A DNA stretch of 64,000 nucleotides from Cloeon dipterum (lineage: Eukaryota > Arthropoda > Insecta > Ephemeroptera > Baetidae). The translations under genes were made by a program, and so were the position numbers. Shown piece by piece: positions 27,147-49,759 of the stretch. Positions within the stretch are counted from its first letter, which is position 1. Every line of letters begins with the position of its first letter. The stretch is taken from positions 28,258,335-28,322,334 of the forward strand of contig NC_088788.1 in the NCBI RefSeq assembly GCF_949628265.1, read 5' to 3'. A model generated the notes under the pieces. It was given only the letters and a program-made list of their open reading frames with translations. It made no database searches and was not told the origin of the DNA.

Positions 27147-30100
27147 AAATTGGTGCGTAACATTTGGCGTTGCATAAGGGCCCAGGAGCAAAAGGTGGGC
27201 GGAAGAGGAGGGCGGAGGAAAGGGGCGAGTTGGATTTATGGTGCAATTAGCACCCGGAGTTGTAATTTATACATGTAATAAAGCCCCGGATAGACGAGCA
27301 GAAAATAAGGAAGAAGCAACCAAACACACCGACGGAGCGTGTGCTCACCCACCAGGTAGGAAACGCGCGGCGGCGGCAGCGGCGTGCGCGCGCGACTCCA
27401 AATTTTACAAATGGCTCGGCGCGGCGAAAGAAGAGCAGAAATTCATCCCCCGCAGGAGAGCTCAGTTAGAGGGTGCAAAACTGCTCTGCGCCACTTTAAT
27501 AGCGTTTTAATACTCTTCGTGGCTGCGTAAATTAAAAGTTTGTTTTATACGTGCACTCTTGACAATTTTTGTAGCTAATTAAAAGCTGCGGCGGCTGCAA
27601 GAGTTCCTTTTGGCTTTTAACGGGCACAATTTGAAACTTTTACACCACCAGGCATTTAGCTAATCCTCTGCAAATTAAACCTGCCTGAAAAGTGGATTTT
27701 CTTATGCAATGCATTGCCTCGTCAAAATTTGAAAAAACTGTTTAAATTTTTCTCAAAGTTAAAAAAATAATTATTTTTAAGAAATATTATACGCAATTTT
27801 ATGTTCACACGTACTGCACATTGATAAAAAAAACTTGAGAAAAACGCCTAAATTTACACTTAATATGATTTTAATTTAACACATTGTTAGCAGTGCTTGG
27901 TAATTTTTACCATTGCTCTCAGAGCAGGTGGAAAAAATGTGTATTTGACCTCTGGCTGCCCGAAACCTCTTCTATGGCTGTCGAATATTGAGAAACCTGC
28001 GATTACGTGTGTTCAAGCAATTTTTTGCATACGTGCATCATAGGAGCGCCGTGTTAATTGATTAGATACACCATATTGCGCTCGTCTGGTCGATTGTTCA
28101 TTGTCATAGGAGTTCTTTTCCCAAAAAATAGCTGCGCGCTTACTCGTGCACAAAAAGATTTTCCTCTGCGGCGTGCAACCCACGCCATAAAATGATTTTC
28201 ATTAACATTGTTAGCGTTGCGGGACTCGATGTTCCACGAATTTATTGATTGTGAAGTGTGAAATTACCGCATTTAGTCTTGTTTGGCCGTAAACCACAGC
28301 ACGGCGGCGGCGAAGCAGAATGTAGCGTCTTCATCGCGTTTTGGGCTCACGGAAGATGCAGCGCAACGTCTCAAATTCAATTTTCATCTCGCATCTCAAA
28401 AGAATTTGTTTCGCGTCAATTTTATTTTGGATCTTTGAAACTAATTCGTTTCAATGGATTTGCAGGTTTTCGGCAGATTTTAAAAATGTCATGGGCTTAA
28501 CGTGCAGTTTTGCCTTTTAAAAGAGTTGTTATTTGAAAAAAAATATCTCATAAATATTTCCTTAAAAAAATTATAATACGCAAAAATAGACAGTTAACAA
28601 TATATCTACTCCGCAGGAAAATAAATTATTCACGGTCAACTAAAACGGTAGCGTGCGATTCGCAGTGACAAGCCATGGACGCGCACGACAGCTTCACCCT
28701 GTTAAAATTTTTAATATAATACGTTGATGGTGGATGTACTTTGTTTTAAGTGAATACATATGATACAGCTTGTTGCACGTTTCAGGATTCAGGTGCCTCA
28801 TAAGGTGCTATAATTTTTGGTCGCAGATGCTGACAATTTTTATATGGAATTAAAAAGACTTTGCGCTACAATATTCTACGTAGAACATGTTTTGCCATGA
28901 TAAGTCATGTAAGCCAAGTTGATTTTTTAGATCGGGGTAGATAGATCATTTGGAATAAGAAAAATAATCAATTCTTCTTGCCGTAATAGGTTAAATTTTA
29001 ACTAGATATTGAAGTAAAATCAAACTTGAATCTCAATTGCCAACTAATTACACCCAGATTAATTTATACTAATTGTAAGCTCAGGGTAAACAATCATTTA
29101 TTTAAAAGAAACACACCATTGCTTAACAAAGTCTATATTTGTATGTAAGAATTGTAGCTAATTCAGCCACGTCGTTTTTGCGAAAAGCTCAGATGATATC
29201 ATTGGCCATAGGTATGACTGCTCATAGAGACCACCTTTGGCTTGAACTCTTGACTTAAGACGGTGAACAAAAGCGAAGTTGACTCTGCGCGTGAGTACGA
29301 TGCGCGAGATTAAAAAAGAGAGCTGGCGCGTGTGCGTCTGTTTTGGTAGCCGGCGTGGTGTCTGGTGGAATTAGCGCCATGAGACACTAAACGCTGATTA
29401 ATTTATGGGACAGTTACAGCCTCACCGCATAAAACGCAGGCGTGAGCAGCATATTTATTTTAATTGACTTCATCTGACTTAAATGGCCAATGATAATCAT
29501 TCTTACACCCATGTTGAATGCCCCTCTACAACGCCGTAATTTATCCATCTGCACTTTTACGGCCCACTAAACTTTTCCAAAGCACGCGCCCCTTCTCGGA
29601 TTTTTTACTCGGCGTTGTTAAAAGCAGAAGAGAACTGCCGCGATTTTTTCATTCCATCATCGGGTGGATGACGAGATTTTATAATTTACGGCCGTCGGGA
29701 AGGGTTTAATTGAAAAATGATGGCAACGCAGGTTGGCTATGCCCTCGGAAAATGAGAAGCTTGGGCTTCTCTCTTTCTTTTTTGCTCAAGCACTCGGCTG
29801 TTGAAGGTCGGCTGCCTTATTTTTATTTTGCAAAGAAAATTTATGCGTGCGAGTTCTTCTTATGCTGCGCGCTTATTATTATGCCGATCCGGCGGAGATT
29901 TTGTCTCTTTCGCCAAGTCAGATGTTTAAATGATTTGAATTATCGACTTACAAGCCTCGACAAAATCTTACAGCCGCTCTAAACGACTGAATAAATTACA
30001 AGTGAGGGCAGCCTTTTATTTTCGTGCCGCTGAGTATTTACCTTCACAAGCTGAGCGACAAATTGCAAAATGCCGTAACATTTATTGACGGCTGTACAAG

Positions 30101-33093
30101 GTTTTTAACCAAAATGTATTGAGCGTATTGAAACTGGTATAATAAGGTAGGTGCTGCAAGAGAACTTTCAACGGTTGTAAATGTAGATGATTTCTCATAA
30201 AAGTACTTTGTATGCAACAGCAATTTTTTACTCAAGCTTGAATGGTTTTCATGCATTTAATAAATTATCACGAAAGAAATCAATGATGATGCTAGCAAAA
30301 ATACCGATCCATTTAAAACACATAAAAAGAGGCACTTCGCAAGAAATTGCTCTTTCTTAATTCTTTGGCCGGTGTCAAAAGAAACGTGTGCAGCGTTATT
30401 ATAGCAATTTTGCCGCAAGCTTTGAGATTAAATATGCCTCGAAAAACAAACTCATCCTTATGGTTTTCAACACACGACATTTTTTTGTGGACCAGCTTTT
30501 CTCGCTGTCATCACGTATCCCTCTTTTTCTCGTGCAGACGTTTTTGCCGCTTCCAGAACAGCAAAAGGTGTGTACACTCGTAAGTTAATGTAGTGAAATC
30601 ACTTCTTTCGAGTGTGTCACCGAGACTCCTCTGTCATCTATCATTGCACGCCGCATTCCTCGCAAGACGCTGCTTTTATTTATTGCCCGCGAGTCACTCT
30701 TAATTTTACTCGTGCCGCTTTCATGTCACCAGATGTTTTTACAAAAATTTCAGTTATTTTGGTAATAATTTCTTGAAGTTGAACGAGCAAATATTCGCAC
30801 AAGATGTTAATCTAGAAATATAAGAAGAATGCTGAAATAGATTTATTTCGTTGGTACACATATAAATAGTCTCGTTGTTTGATTTAAAAGGCATTTTTCT
30901 TGACATTTTAAACAGAATTGTCTGATTTGATGGTTCTTTAATTATAATTACATACCTGCATCAGGTGATAAGAGAGGGTATGGTTTTGATAATTGGAAAG
31001 CTTAAAAGCTGTGAATAATTATAATTAGATGCGATTTGGCTGCTTTTTTATCATGGTTTACAAGACAAAAGTCACATTAAATTGTTAAAGCCAAAATTAA
31101 TTAAAACATTGTTTTAGTTACAATAGCACTGTTTTCATTTCGCGTTCACCAAAAATATTGCGCATAGTCTTTTTTACACTTGTTTTACATTGCTCACGAA
31201 ATTAGCCATTGAATGAAATTTGGTCCTGAAAATTTAAGATAATAATGAATATCTTGATTAAACCCTTGAAGGGCGTTTATTTGAAAAATAAGCATAAGAA
31301 GCTTGCATGACACTTGATCTCTTTTTCGTGTGGGAGGTGCGGCTGAAATATCGATGAAAATATTTCCGTTCATTGGCGGGGCGAGGAATGCGCGGCGTGA
31401 TAACAAAAGCGACAGCCTGGGCCCACACAAACCAACGAGCTCTGGTTGAAAAGGAAAAATGTGCGCGGCGGGCGAGTTTTATTTTTCGGGGCCGTCATTA
31501 TCACATTAGAATCGGAATTAATCATATTAATGCTGCAGCATTTAGTCGGCTGATAAAAGAGCGGAGAAGGAGAAAGGAAATAAGAAAGAAACGGGCCTAA
31601 AGAGCTATTTGCATTTTGCTCTTTGTATGAAGCGCTGATGAGCGGACTCATTAATCAAGCCGCGCCCCTGTGCTCTTCATTTTTTCCTCGGCGTCTTCTT
31701 TCCCCGGCCAACACACAAATGACAATAAAATCATCACCGCGGCCAACGCCGATTAAAAATGCCCCATTGTACTCGCGGCGTTCGCATCTGCGTCCATTGT
31801 ATGCAAAAACTACACAACCGCAATGAAATAATGTTAATTCTAATCCGAAAAGCGTTCAATTTTTATTGCCCCCATTTAAATAGTTGCTTTTGGTCGACGC
31901 GAGCAAGCGCAGGTAATGGAATGATCAGCCGATGTTTAGGGTCGATTTCGATTCTAATGTGAATTTTAATGAGTCCTCACTGTGTTTGGGGATTCATTTC
32001 GTTTATGAGCCACATCTGCTGCGTCTCCAATGACAGCATTCATTTTTCCTGTCTGAGTTATGCGGGGTGCCAGCGTTTATAATTAATTGTTTCACCTCCC
32101 CGCACGGAAGTGTGCATGGAAAACCCGGAAACTTTATGCTCTTACTGTCGTTATATGAAATATTTGACCACCATTTTTGCTCCAATTTACGTGTGAATAA
32201 ATATAATATTCTCTTCTTCCTGAAAATTTCTCGGAGCAAAAAATAAAATTAAGGCAAAGAAAATAAAGGTAAACTTCAACTGTTCGAATGCAAATTAAGT
32301 TTTCCTTGACCTTATAAAATTATCCAATAAAATAATATTGGAATGCTGAGAGAAAAACTCGTTCATCGCTCAAAGAGAGCCGCACTCTTTTGAATGGCAT
32401 TTCCACATTCTGCTGCGCACAGGAATGCTGGAAAGATTTTCATAAAAATGGCAATAAATCGTGTCATAAATTGACACACTCAGGGGAACAAATGAAGACA
32501 TTATCAGATATAACAAGGTGAATGGTTCGGAGAACTATTTCCATCATGTCTTTCATTCAAAACTTTATCTCAATCTACGTGAGATATTTTCAACAGTTTA
32601 TTTTTATATCCTTAGCAAGAAAACTGAATGAGAAAAAATGTGTTTTATTATGTTTTAAAATTGAATGCTTTCCTTTGCTCGAAAATTTTTGAACTGATAA
32701 AGAGCGAAGTAAAAATCAAAATCATAAATAGTACTAATTGCATTTAGTATCGTTATGCAAAATGTAAAATATAAAACAATTCCTAAAATTCCTTAGATTG
32801 CATACACAACATAAAAATATTTTTTGCAATGAAATTTAAATAAAGATTTTATAAAATATTTTCTTGGCGAGAAACGTTGTAATCGAAGTTAAAAGTGACC
32901 ATTTGTAAAATCACCTGGAACCACTCACACGGTCAGTTCCACGAATGTCGGGGCTGATCAGCCTAGTTAGTCGGAGACAACGCCGACGCCGTTCGGCCAG
33001 CACCAGTAAATTGCGCACCAAATTTGAGAATGCGTGTCGTTTCGCTCGAAGAATTTGATCCCAGCGAGGACAAAGGCAGATCGCCCCGGGGGC
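27146..33093. other. Gene-free stretch
   Basis: No gene is supported except the exon-like segment at 30538-30579 listed separately. The DNA alternates between mixed composition with many CpG (27170-27500, 29500-29980, 31320-31980) and AT-rich segments (27720-27960, 30740-31310, 32560-32900). Confidence 0.5.
30538..30579 (+). other. Candidate 42-nt microexon
   Basis: An excellent pyrimidine-rich acceptor (CCCTCTTTTTCTCGTGCAG) and a consensus donor (CTC|GTAAGT) bracket exactly 42 bases. All three frames are open; in the first the segment reads TFLPLPEQQKVCTL. A length divisible by three fits a cassette microexon, as in neural genes of animals. Strong signals can pair by chance in 64 kb and no parent gene is known here. 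Confidence 0.2.
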
Positions 33094-33112
33094 GAGTGAG
33101 TGAGTGAGTGAG
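33094..33112 (+). repeat. Short GTGA/GAGT tetranucleotide repeat
   Basis: About four to five tandem copies of GAGT inside a GC-rich patch, next to a CT tract 160 bases away. Confidence 0.85.
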
Positions 33113-33269
33113 CTAGGTGATTTGATATTCTCTCGATTCGAATTCCTCTGCGAACAGCGCGCGAACTTGACAATAAATTTCTGCAGCCCATATAGCCGAG
33201 AGTGTCCGCATGCCGAACCTTTTAAGATGCTATCGCGCAGCATTTATAGCTCCGTTTGGCCCGGCGAGC

Positions 33270-33271
<2 letters not shown>

Positions 33272-33309
<38 letters not shown>
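33272..33309 (+). repeat. (CT)19 microsatellite
   Basis: An uninterrupted CT run directly after GAGCAG. Frames through it give only Ser-Leu repeats. Confidence 0.96.
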
Positions 33310-33311
<2 letters not shown>

Positions 33312-36300
33312 GCTTGTATTCGGCATTCTGATAGTCCTGCCAGATAAACATGATGAACCACGATGGGAAAAATAAAATTTGAGAAAAGCCAACCTGCTCT
33401 TGACGAGCGAGAAAGAGAGAAAAAAGGAGTCAGAGAGAAGAAGTCTCTCGCGCTGCTGATGTAAATGCGTTAGTCTTCTCTTTCCCTCGTGTTTGTTTGA
33501 ATGTTTTTTTTCCTTAACCAAGACCATTGTCAGCGGCAATTAACATATTTTTACATTGAATGAGCCTGCTGCCGTTTTTTGCTGTTGTCCTTGCGACTGA
33601 CAAAATAGTGCTTTTCAGGGAAAGCACTTTCCTCCGTTTTCCTTGTGTATTTCCCCCAAAACTCTAAGGATTATAAAGGGCTAGAGTTAATTATCGTTAT
33701 GTAACACTTATTTCTTATTCTGGTTTCAGGCAATTTTTCACCCTCAATCTCCTCTATCAAATTTTGCTCAACTAGAAATAATTGGTTCTGATGCATTATT
33801 AGCAAATTGTTTTTAAGGGTACCAGAAGCTAAAAGATTTCATCACAATCCTTTACTGCTTAATTTGAGATATTTTTTGCCTCAAAATATTTCACATCATT
33901 TTATGATATAGCTGCGTTAAAATACTCATTCATTTATGGATACAATGCAGAATATGGCTCAATAAAGACATTGCCAAACTTATTAATTATCACAAATTAA
34001 TCAGCCTGAACCGTAGTTACTTAATCGGCATTATTGTGTTCCCTTGAATGCTCTTCTCACTCAGTCGGTTTGTAGTAATCTTATTTGCTTTCATTGTCCT
34101 CTCTGGCTTTTATTCCCTGCAATAAACGTCCGCTTTAATTCAGACTGCGTACGCACTCTGCTCTCAAAAGTTTTAGTGTGCGCGCCGACGAATAATAATG
34201 CAAATTATCCTCGGCAGATTCGCGGGTAATTTTACATACAATGGAACAATAAAGTGGTGCAGGTGGAATTATCATTGCGTTGATCCCATTTGGATGGCCG
34301 CTGAAGGTTGCTGAGTACCTAAGTGTGCAAAGAGCAAAGTGAGTGGACGGATTCGCTCTCCACGCACCGAGACACAGAGAATTCCTTAACAACACGACTC
34401 GTCCGTCTTTTGCCTTCGCCAAGCAGACCGATCAGAGTCGCCGAACAATAAGCTAATTGATTCGCATTCCACCAAATTAGTGACCGAGAGCATTCAGAAC
34501 GGTGGGAAATTAATGTCACCCTTCAATGGGATATGTTTTTCTTCGCTTGAGGCTCCACTCATTAATATTAAACAGGGAAATAAAATATTGAAATTGAATG
34601 TTGATTTTTTTTCTATTTTAAAGATTGTGCCATTAAATATTCGACATTTCATTCCTAAGGTGTCTATTGTTGATGAGAAAAATTTATGGAGAATAAATGT
34701 TAATTGAAGGTTGAGAGTTAAAGTTATTAGCGTTAAAAGCTTAAGGATCCGAGTAGCACAAAAAAACTAAAACTAAAAAGAGATGTACGACTTTAAATAT
34801 CGCACAGGGCTATAATTATTAAAATGATAGAAGATGGTTTCCCACCATGTATCATTTCGTACAAAACGTTTTTGTATGTTTGTTTATTGTAAGTGACATT
34901 GTAAGTCTTGTATTTAATTTTTGTCAGCACAGTTTATAACAAAATCTAGTTGTTATAAAAATCAATATATCACAAATTTTAATTTATGATTTGTAAATCT
35001 TAATTAATACCTTGAGAAATGTGGTTTGTAATTGGCATTGATGCGGAAGGATTTTATCGAGTCCAGGATTATTGTATTTTTCGCCAAGATAAACACTGGA
35101 ATAAAATAACCATAAAAGTTGCAAACCTTCAGCCATTGGGTGCTTGGACGTGAGAGAATGTAGCGCGTGCTTTTGCCCTAATGGCCGCCTGATTGCACTT
35201 TTCACGCACCTGCGGACAAGAAATACGCTGAAAGTGCGTAAACGACAAAGCAGCGGCGGCAGGTGGTGCAATTAGCTCGGTTAAAATGGTCATTAATCAG
35301 GCGAGAGCACACGCAAAATGATTAATCTGCGAATTATCCACATGCACACACGAGCGGGCGCGCACGAGGCGAAATTTTATTGAAAACGGCGCCTCTGCTT
35401 GGCTTTGTCTCAACTGCTCTTTGTTTGGCCCGAGAGCAGCTGTCAGCTCGGCCAGCGGCTATCTTTACAACTGACCTGTCACATACCGAATATAACAAAG
35501 GGTCAGCAGCCCGAGGAGCGTTTACATGAAACAATGCCTCCCTCGTCACTTTTTGCCCGCCGCCGCCGCGCGCAAAAATCGCCATTCTCGTTTTGTTCCC
35601 ACTGTTCAAAAGCCAGCGTGCACTGTTCGCAGCACATCTTTTGGCAGCCTGCGGCCCAACTGCGTCCTGTCCGTTTTCGGCCCCCAGGGCAACAATGCAG
35701 CAGCCGCAGTTTTCAACCCTTTCCAGGCCAGCTTTGATGCTGTAATTCATCGCAAGCAGTACAAGATATCTAAGCTTATAATTATAATTTTTCCTTATAG
35801 AACTGCTCTAGAGATACGAAATATACTCTCATAGCAAAATTGTGCTTCTTGCTTTCATCGATTTCATAACAAATTGTAGTGTAGAAGTGTTTTACATCAT
35901 TATCAAACACACAATACCATTGGTAAAATTGTTGTTTTTTAATTAATTAACGAAGGATAAAATAAGTAAATTTTAATCGTGAGAGATAATACTGAAAACC
36001 TCCATTTCCGCTTGAAAGTTGGAAGGTTTCAGTAGAAAATGATAAAACTAAATCTTTTATTTTCTAAAGTCCTATCCTAGCAAAGGAAATACAATTTAAT
36101 CTACTCTGAAATTCCATTTGATTCCGTTTGTAAGTAACAAAAAAAAAATCAAAATATACCGAGCCCAAAGTGCTTGTTGTTCGATAGCACATTGAAATAT
36201 AGCTTTTCCACGCTCACTCACAAAGTAAAGTTTTGCATATTACTCGGAGGAGTGTGGTTACGGAGGCGCAGACAAAGCTCTCTATTTGTACAGGACACGG

Positions 36301-37697
36301 ACATGAATATGCAGCGAACAGAGGACAAACACGACGCGTTGTTGTTGCCGTGTGTGTAAAGTACTGTACGGCGCGCATGATGAGAAAAGCGGCAAATAAA
36401 GCAAGCGTCTTAATTAGGTGGTGATTCAAGTGACAATGATTGAGTGAGCATTAGAAATTCAGCCCGGCTCATTACCATCAAAAGCAGCTCGGCCAAATTA
36501 ACAAAACAAGCTCTCTCGCTCGCGTATAAGCCGTAGAGATAAAAAGCAAATTAATTGTTCCTGCTCAGCTCGTCGACGAGCAGCTAAGTTGGTTTCTGAT
36601 GACGATATCGTCGTTGCTTCTGCTTTATAATCAAAACAACGTGCAGCCGGATGGATGCTCGGCGAGAGGAAAAATTAAATTAGACACGAAAAGCTGTTCA
36701 GGGGATGTGAAAAATAGTCGGCACATACACTTTTTGATTACTTATTTTGAATTTAACGAGAGTAACTCTACCGCATATTCTCAAAGTTGAGTACACAGAT
36801 AAATTTCAAATAGGCATTTCAGTAAAGACATCGAGACCTACATTGTAATCTTATTAATTGTTCAATTTAAGAATCAAATAAAATTTTCTAATTGCTTCAC
36901 ACGAACCGGAATATTATACGAGATTTGTACATCATAAGTTAACTTGAAAAAAATTACATTTTTATTTCAGTGTTAAATATTTACTTTTTTATTATATCTC
37001 TTGTATTTAATTAAAGTTCTATAGAGGCAGCGACTGTTTCTCACATCCCCAGCGGTAATGTAGTTAATTTTAAAAAGATAAATCGGTGCGCTAAGTTAAA
37101 TATTAAAGACTTCCCAAAGAAATACGAAGGAAAAAAATTCTTCCACTCTCATCTTGATGTGATGATGAATTTGGTTATGAAAGTTTAAAAATACCTTCCT
37201 CAGCTCCAATACCAAAAGCTGCTGCAGCCGCGAGAGAGGAAAAAGAGATAAAAAGTTGCCATCTGAACCCTTTTCTACCTCTCTTTCGTATTCGGACATA
37301 ATTCAGTTTGACGTGGCGGAATTTACCACCATCCAAAAGTCTCCCCTATTACTCGCTTTGACAGGCTTAATCGTGGCTCTCAACCCAAATAATAATAAAA
37401 AAGAGAGAGAAAAGGATTTGAGGCAGCAGCATGTGTGTATCTTTTTTCCAGCGGTCCTCATTTCACATTTATCAGCGGACCGAAATCAGAACAGGCTGCT
37501 GCCTTTTCTTTTTCCTGTGAAATAAAATGCGACCGAGAGCAGGCAATTCACAATTTGCATTCGTAATCAGATTGCCCGCCGCACGCTGCTGACAAATGAA
37601 ACGCTATTTCCCTGACGATTTCCAGAAGAAGAGCACCATCGGCACTAACGCCTGTCGTCGCTTCGCAAAATCAGTTTTACCGCTTCAAAATTTTATC

Positions 37698-37698
<1 letters not shown>
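33310..37698. other. Gene-free stretch
   Basis: No supported gene. GC-balanced patches at 34180-34460, 35150-35720 and 36230-36720 sit between AT-rich runs. The open frame at 35334-35750 (minus) is Ala/Arg-rich and opposes another open frame on +, so it looks like a composition effect. Confidence 0.5.

Positions 37699-37757
<59 letters not shown>
37699..37757 (+). repeat. (CT)29 microsatellite
   Basis: CT run of 59 bases. About 48 bases downstream, after a further pyrimidine-rich stretch, comes an acceptor-like TTGATTCAG ending at 37806. Confidence 0.96.
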
Positions 37758-48058
<10,301 letters not shown>

Positions 48059-48059
48059 G

Positions 48060-48170
48060 CGAAAGCAGCCCCCGACCAACCCACCGAGTGAGCACCGCTG
48101 TTATATACGTGCGCGGCTCGAAAATATTATTCCTGAAACGAAAAAGTCAGCATTTTAATCTGGCCGGCGC
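48060..48170 (+). other. Candidate exon directly after the (CT)72 tract
   Basis: It begins right after (CT)nGCAG and ends at a consensus GTAAGT donor. One frame is open through all 111 bases (37 codons, same phase in and out) and is basic ([13 protein letters not shown] near its end). No family is recognised. It may equally be a chance pairing of splice-like signals. Confidence 0.18.
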
Positions 48171-48637
48171 GTAAGTAAACGAATAAAAGCTGCTGCAGCC
48201 CGGTGCGAGCGAGCAAGCAAGCGCGTGTTTACTGAATCGCCTCTTTTTTTGCGATAAATTTCATTTTTACTACAGTGGAGCTCTTGGTCCTGCTCTGGCC
48301 CAAATCCCACTGAAATCTTTTTACTGGCCATTTTAAAATTTTAACTTAAGTTATGTGGCGTGAGAATGTCCCGCTCGTCTAATTTTTCCCCATTCAGGAT
48401 AGACCTAGACATAATGCTATTGCTAATTATTTTTTGTGGGGGGATTCACCATGAATTTGTTGATTATAATAAGAGAGAGTAATAATTATAAGAGAGAGTA
48501 CTCACAGCAATTTTGTTAATTTAACTGTAAATATTTAATTTAAAAAGGGTAAGTTGAAAAGGGAATTTTTTTCTTCAAAATTAATATCTTAATGTATGCA
48601 TGTGATATAATTGTAAGCTTCATATTTTTTTACACAG

Positions 48638-48762
48638 AAGAAATCTTTCAAAAACCGAGATTTACAAAAAATCGATATTTCAAAATGGAATTAGATTGTT
48701 TTCCTTTAAGATTAGAAAATTCTAAAAGAGAGGACAAACACTCACATGAGATTGTTCAGCAA
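48638..48762 (+). other. Weak exon-like open segment
   Basis: Acceptor ATTTTTTTACACAG ends at 48637 and a donor GTAATT follows at 48763. The frame between is open and charged (RLENSKREDKHSHEIVQQ). Its outgoing phase (0) matches the incoming phase of the candidate exon at 49556. AT-rich composition makes chance likely. Confidence 0.13.
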
Positions 48763-48769
48763 GTAATTG

Positions 48770-49158
48770 TTTACGTTTAAAAAATTCTCTCCCCAGCACA
48801 GTTGCATATTAAAAGTTTGTAAATACCTTAACTTTAAAAAGGCAGTCTTTTATACAACCCCGGCAATCTTAAATTATGATTGGGCGAAGAGTAATTGCAA
48901 AGACCGTGCTATGTTAATAAGGTTCTCTTTTCACAGATATCACTTTCTAATCTGTTCCAACCAATGTTAATCTAGAAACTTGTGATAAATGTATATGTAT
49001 TTACTGTAATTCGAAATTAACTAGCATTTATCACCTATTAGACTGTAACAAAAAACCTTTAACTCTTTCCGAGGCTGCCGCCTATAAAAAGTTGTATTTT
49101 TTTCCATGTTTGTACATATAATTGTACGCCGTTGGCGTTCAATCAATCAATCAATCAA
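48770..49158 (+). mobile_element. Decayed 3' end of a non-LTR retrotransposon
   Basis: The right part encodes a Cys/His knuckle-like motif CDKCIYCNSKLTSIYHLLDC followed by a short C-terminus and a stop at 49119-49121. A C-X2-C...H-X4-C arrangement after the reverse transcriptase is typical of CR1/Jockey-type elements. About 20 bases later comes an (ATCA)n tail (49139-49158). Upstream, a second frame reads DRAMLIRFSFHRYHF, the type of sequence that precedes this motif, so a frameshift is likely. The element is 5'-truncated and dead. The left boundary is approximate. Confidence 0.6.
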
Positions 49159-49555
49159 AAAATTTGTTTAAATTATTACAGAAATTATAATGCGCAGGTT
49201 TAAGAAAAATCCAAAATGTTATTACTTACTTGTATTACCTACTCGTAAAACTGTAATTTTATTGATCAATACTCTTTCTGCTATTAAGTATTCAAGATAT
49301 TTGCATTGCACAGAGTCTCTTTCTTTTGAGTCTATATTCAACAGGTAAAAATGATCACAAGATGGATTGCTGTCTTTGTTTGTTGCATGCTCGTTGGCTG
49401 AATTGAGACATGATCTGTTTCAAAAAGTGACTAAGCAGCCTCGCGACGTGATGAAGTTATCGCAGCAATGAAAACATATACACGAGTGTGCTTTGGCTTT
49501 AGCATCATCGGTATATCGGAGTAGACAGTCATTTTTCCCGCTGCTTTATTGACAG

Positions 49556-49749
49556 ATGGGCCGCTATGGTGGAATGGGCCTCATGCAGTTCGCGCCCCGT
49601 GAGCTCGCTCGAGATGCTAATCGAGCCCAAGCTAACTCGATTGCACAAAATATGATCACCCGCATTGTGCCATCCATCATTCAACGAGATCCACATTCCC
49701 AGCTGGAAGTTTCCGATTTTAAACAACTTCTTCACTTAATGAGCAACAG
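49556..49749 (+). CDS. Candidate internal coding exon of an unknown + strand gene
   Basis: The segment is bracketed by an acceptor (CTGCTTTATTGACAG, AG at 49554-49555) and a donor CAG|GTTTCT of the same GTTT type used twice by MECR. Only one of three frames is open, for 64 codons plus two bases. The sequence begins MGRYGGMGLMQFAPRELARD and continues as a balanced, amphipathic, helix-prone peptide (SQLEVSDFKQLLHLMSN), unlike neighbouring DNA. GC content and codon use resemble the real exons of this window. The family is not recognised. It suggests that part of the 44-kb gene-poor region is intron of a + strand gene. Confidence 0.35.
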
Positions 49750-49759
49750 GTTTCTAGTT

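Noticed and set aside
35334..35750. 138-codon open frame on minus
   Set aside because: Ala/Arg-rich frame opposite other long open frames; composition artefact.
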